DNA from: Stictocephala bisonia
Taxonomy: Eukaryota > Arthropoda > Insecta > Hemiptera > Membracidae
Assembly: GCA_035578905.1 (NCBI GenBank)
Contig: JAQJVL010000321.1
Location: 248,001-312,000, forward strand
Direction of reading: 5' to 3'
Length of the DNA stretch: 64,000 nucleotides
The position numbers and the translations under genes are program-made. This document shows, one piece after another, positions 63,092-64,000 of the stretch; within the stretch, counting starts at the first letter, position 1, and the number at the start of each line of letters is the position of its first letter. A model generated the notes under the pieces. The model ran no database searches. It saw only the letters and a program-made list of their open reading frames with translations, and had not been told where the DNA came from.

Positions 63092-63300
63092 TTCAATCAA
63101 AGTATTCCAGTTTTAATTTATAAATTGACTTTGCTATAAATAATTTGTAATGTTTGATAAGTCTTTAATGTTCTAGAACATTGTCAGTGGTTTGTATTTT
63201 ATTTTATAAAATTGAGTATGTGATATTAGTAAAGCTTCATACATTATTTGTAATCAATTTTATTATTTAAAGTTCAATGAAATAAATGTCTTGTAACTGA
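63092..63300 (+). other. mle: 3' UTR of mle
   Basis: AT-rich sequence after the stop codon. The first good poly(A) signal, AATAAA, is about 190 bases downstream. The UTR end is inferred, not seen. Confidence 0.6.
63281..63286 (+). terminator. poly(A) signal AATAAA for mle
   Basis: Canonical hexamer in the context caatgaaataaatgtc, with a T/GT-rich stretch downstream. It is the first canonical hexamer after the stop codon that I see. Confidence 0.65.
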
Positions 63301-64000
63301 ATACGTTGTTTATTAATACCACTTCATCATTTTATATGTAATACTTGCCCTTTTTTTAGTTTTTTTTCTTTTTTTCGCAATAATAGGAAATTGTGTGCTT
63401 TTATGGAGAGAATATCTTAGCTCATTAACACGTTCACTGCTAATGGCTAAAGTAAATGTTTGGTCAGTGCTGATATAATAAATGTTATCTTTATCCGTCT
63501 AAAGGCATATCATGATAGATTGTTGTATTTTATCACTAATAAAAACAATAATTAACGATGCCACTCAGCGTCATCAGCACATAGCTTGTTATGATATACA
63601 GTGAAAAATTGTAAATCTCTGGAAAAAGCTGCTGAAGATGATGAAGTTATTGGGTTGTAATTAGTTTGATAAAATAAAGTGGTACAGTCAGTGGAGGGAG
63701 ATCTTGAATGGGCAGAGAGATAAGTGACTGATTCCCTTTGTTATTCTTATAACCTCCATAAGAACTTCATATATTTATAACAGTGTCGTGTTATGTAACG
63801 TTGATAAGAGTTCATTGTCTTAAAATATTAATCAACAGTCAAAATACAATGTATATTTTGAACTGTTTATAACAATGAGAAACTATAAAAAATTCATTTT
63901 TTATCATAATTCTAATTTTGAAAATTTTCTTTATTAGCAACAATGCTGTGATTCTAGAGCTGTCAATTACTGATGATGAATTCCAACAATGAAGATAGTG
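63301..64000. other. Downstream flank of mle, nothing secure
   Basis: AT-rich. At 63425-63428 a TTAA is followed by cacgttcactgctaatgg, similar to piggyBac-type ends, but no opposite end lies in the window. Confidence 0.35.

Larger units (their letters stand above)
58490..61340. mobile_element. hAT-like nonautonomous element hosting a mariner
   Basis: Ends CATACTTGGGA and TCCCAAGTATG-like (cccaagtatg), with an exact 8-bp duplication GCATTTAG at 58482-58489 and 61341-61348, as hAT elements make. The subterminal parts (gttaacttcaattagttact against its inverse) are also inverted. Without the mariner it is about 1.5 kb and has no transposase. Confidence 0.82.
58322..62109. mobile_element. Possible decayed piggyBac-type element enclosing the hAT-like element
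   Basis: Left CCCTTTGCTCTGG..ATGGGCAGTC, right in reverse complement CCCTCTGCACTC..GTGGGCAGTC, followed by TTAA at the right (62110-62113) but gtaa..tccc at the left. Both ends also carry gccagtg(t/c)cact further in. The match is gapped, so this call is weak. Confidence 0.35.

Noticed and set aside
62282..62629. 115-codon minus-strand frame
   Set aside because: No recognisable domain, and AT-rich neighbouring frames of similar size occur on the other strand.

Overview
The window is AT-rich nuclear DNA from an insect; the mix of elements would suit Hemiptera, but that is a guess. Its only host gene visible to me is the plus-strand gene for the DExH-box RNA helicase A / maleless (DHX9/MLE) family. 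I can join twenty coding exons (574 to 63091) in one continuous frame across GT/AG junctions. They give about 1,066 codons: the second double-stranded-RNA-binding domain, both RecA helicase lobes, the HA2/winged-helix and OB-fold region, and a Gly/Arg-rich tail ending at a stop. The first exons, with the N-terminal dsRBD, lie upstream of the window.

The gene has about 3.2 kb of coding sequence in more than 62 kb; the introns are packed with transposable elements. In order: a Tigger-like MITE (1680-2654); an apparently intact Tigger/pogo element (5732-8009, 534-aa transposase); a long palindrome (9344-9919); a Tc1-like element split by a 5'-truncated non-LTR element (9998-12277); a piggyBac-type MITE (15707-16749); a near-complete piggyBac-like element carrying minisatellites (17588-21021); non-LTR fragments, one hit by a foldback element (21800-23645); another piggyBac-type MITE (24174-24800); a second foldback element (28753-29054); a truncated non-LTR element with a long open RT frame (30769-32546); a hAT-like element (32558-34843); a decayed non-LTR element (36030-38020); a piggyBac-type MITE (38463-39552); a Tigger-like MITE (42268-42995); a frameshifted piggyBac-like element (49155-51949); an inverted-repeat element with hammerhead-like motifs (52120-52620); an antisense non-LTR fragment (54220-55680); and a mariner inside a hAT-like element, possibly inside a piggyBac-type element (58322-62109). 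Three tRNA-derived SINEs are scattered through the introns.

Target-site duplications let several insertions be dated relative to each other. The least ordinary signal is a family of foldback elements with 14-bp target duplications and a hammerhead-like core (CTGAAGA, stem, GAAA) in inverted pairs. These features point to Penelope-like elements rather than classical DNA transposons. All protein family calls come from motif recognition by eye; no database search was run.
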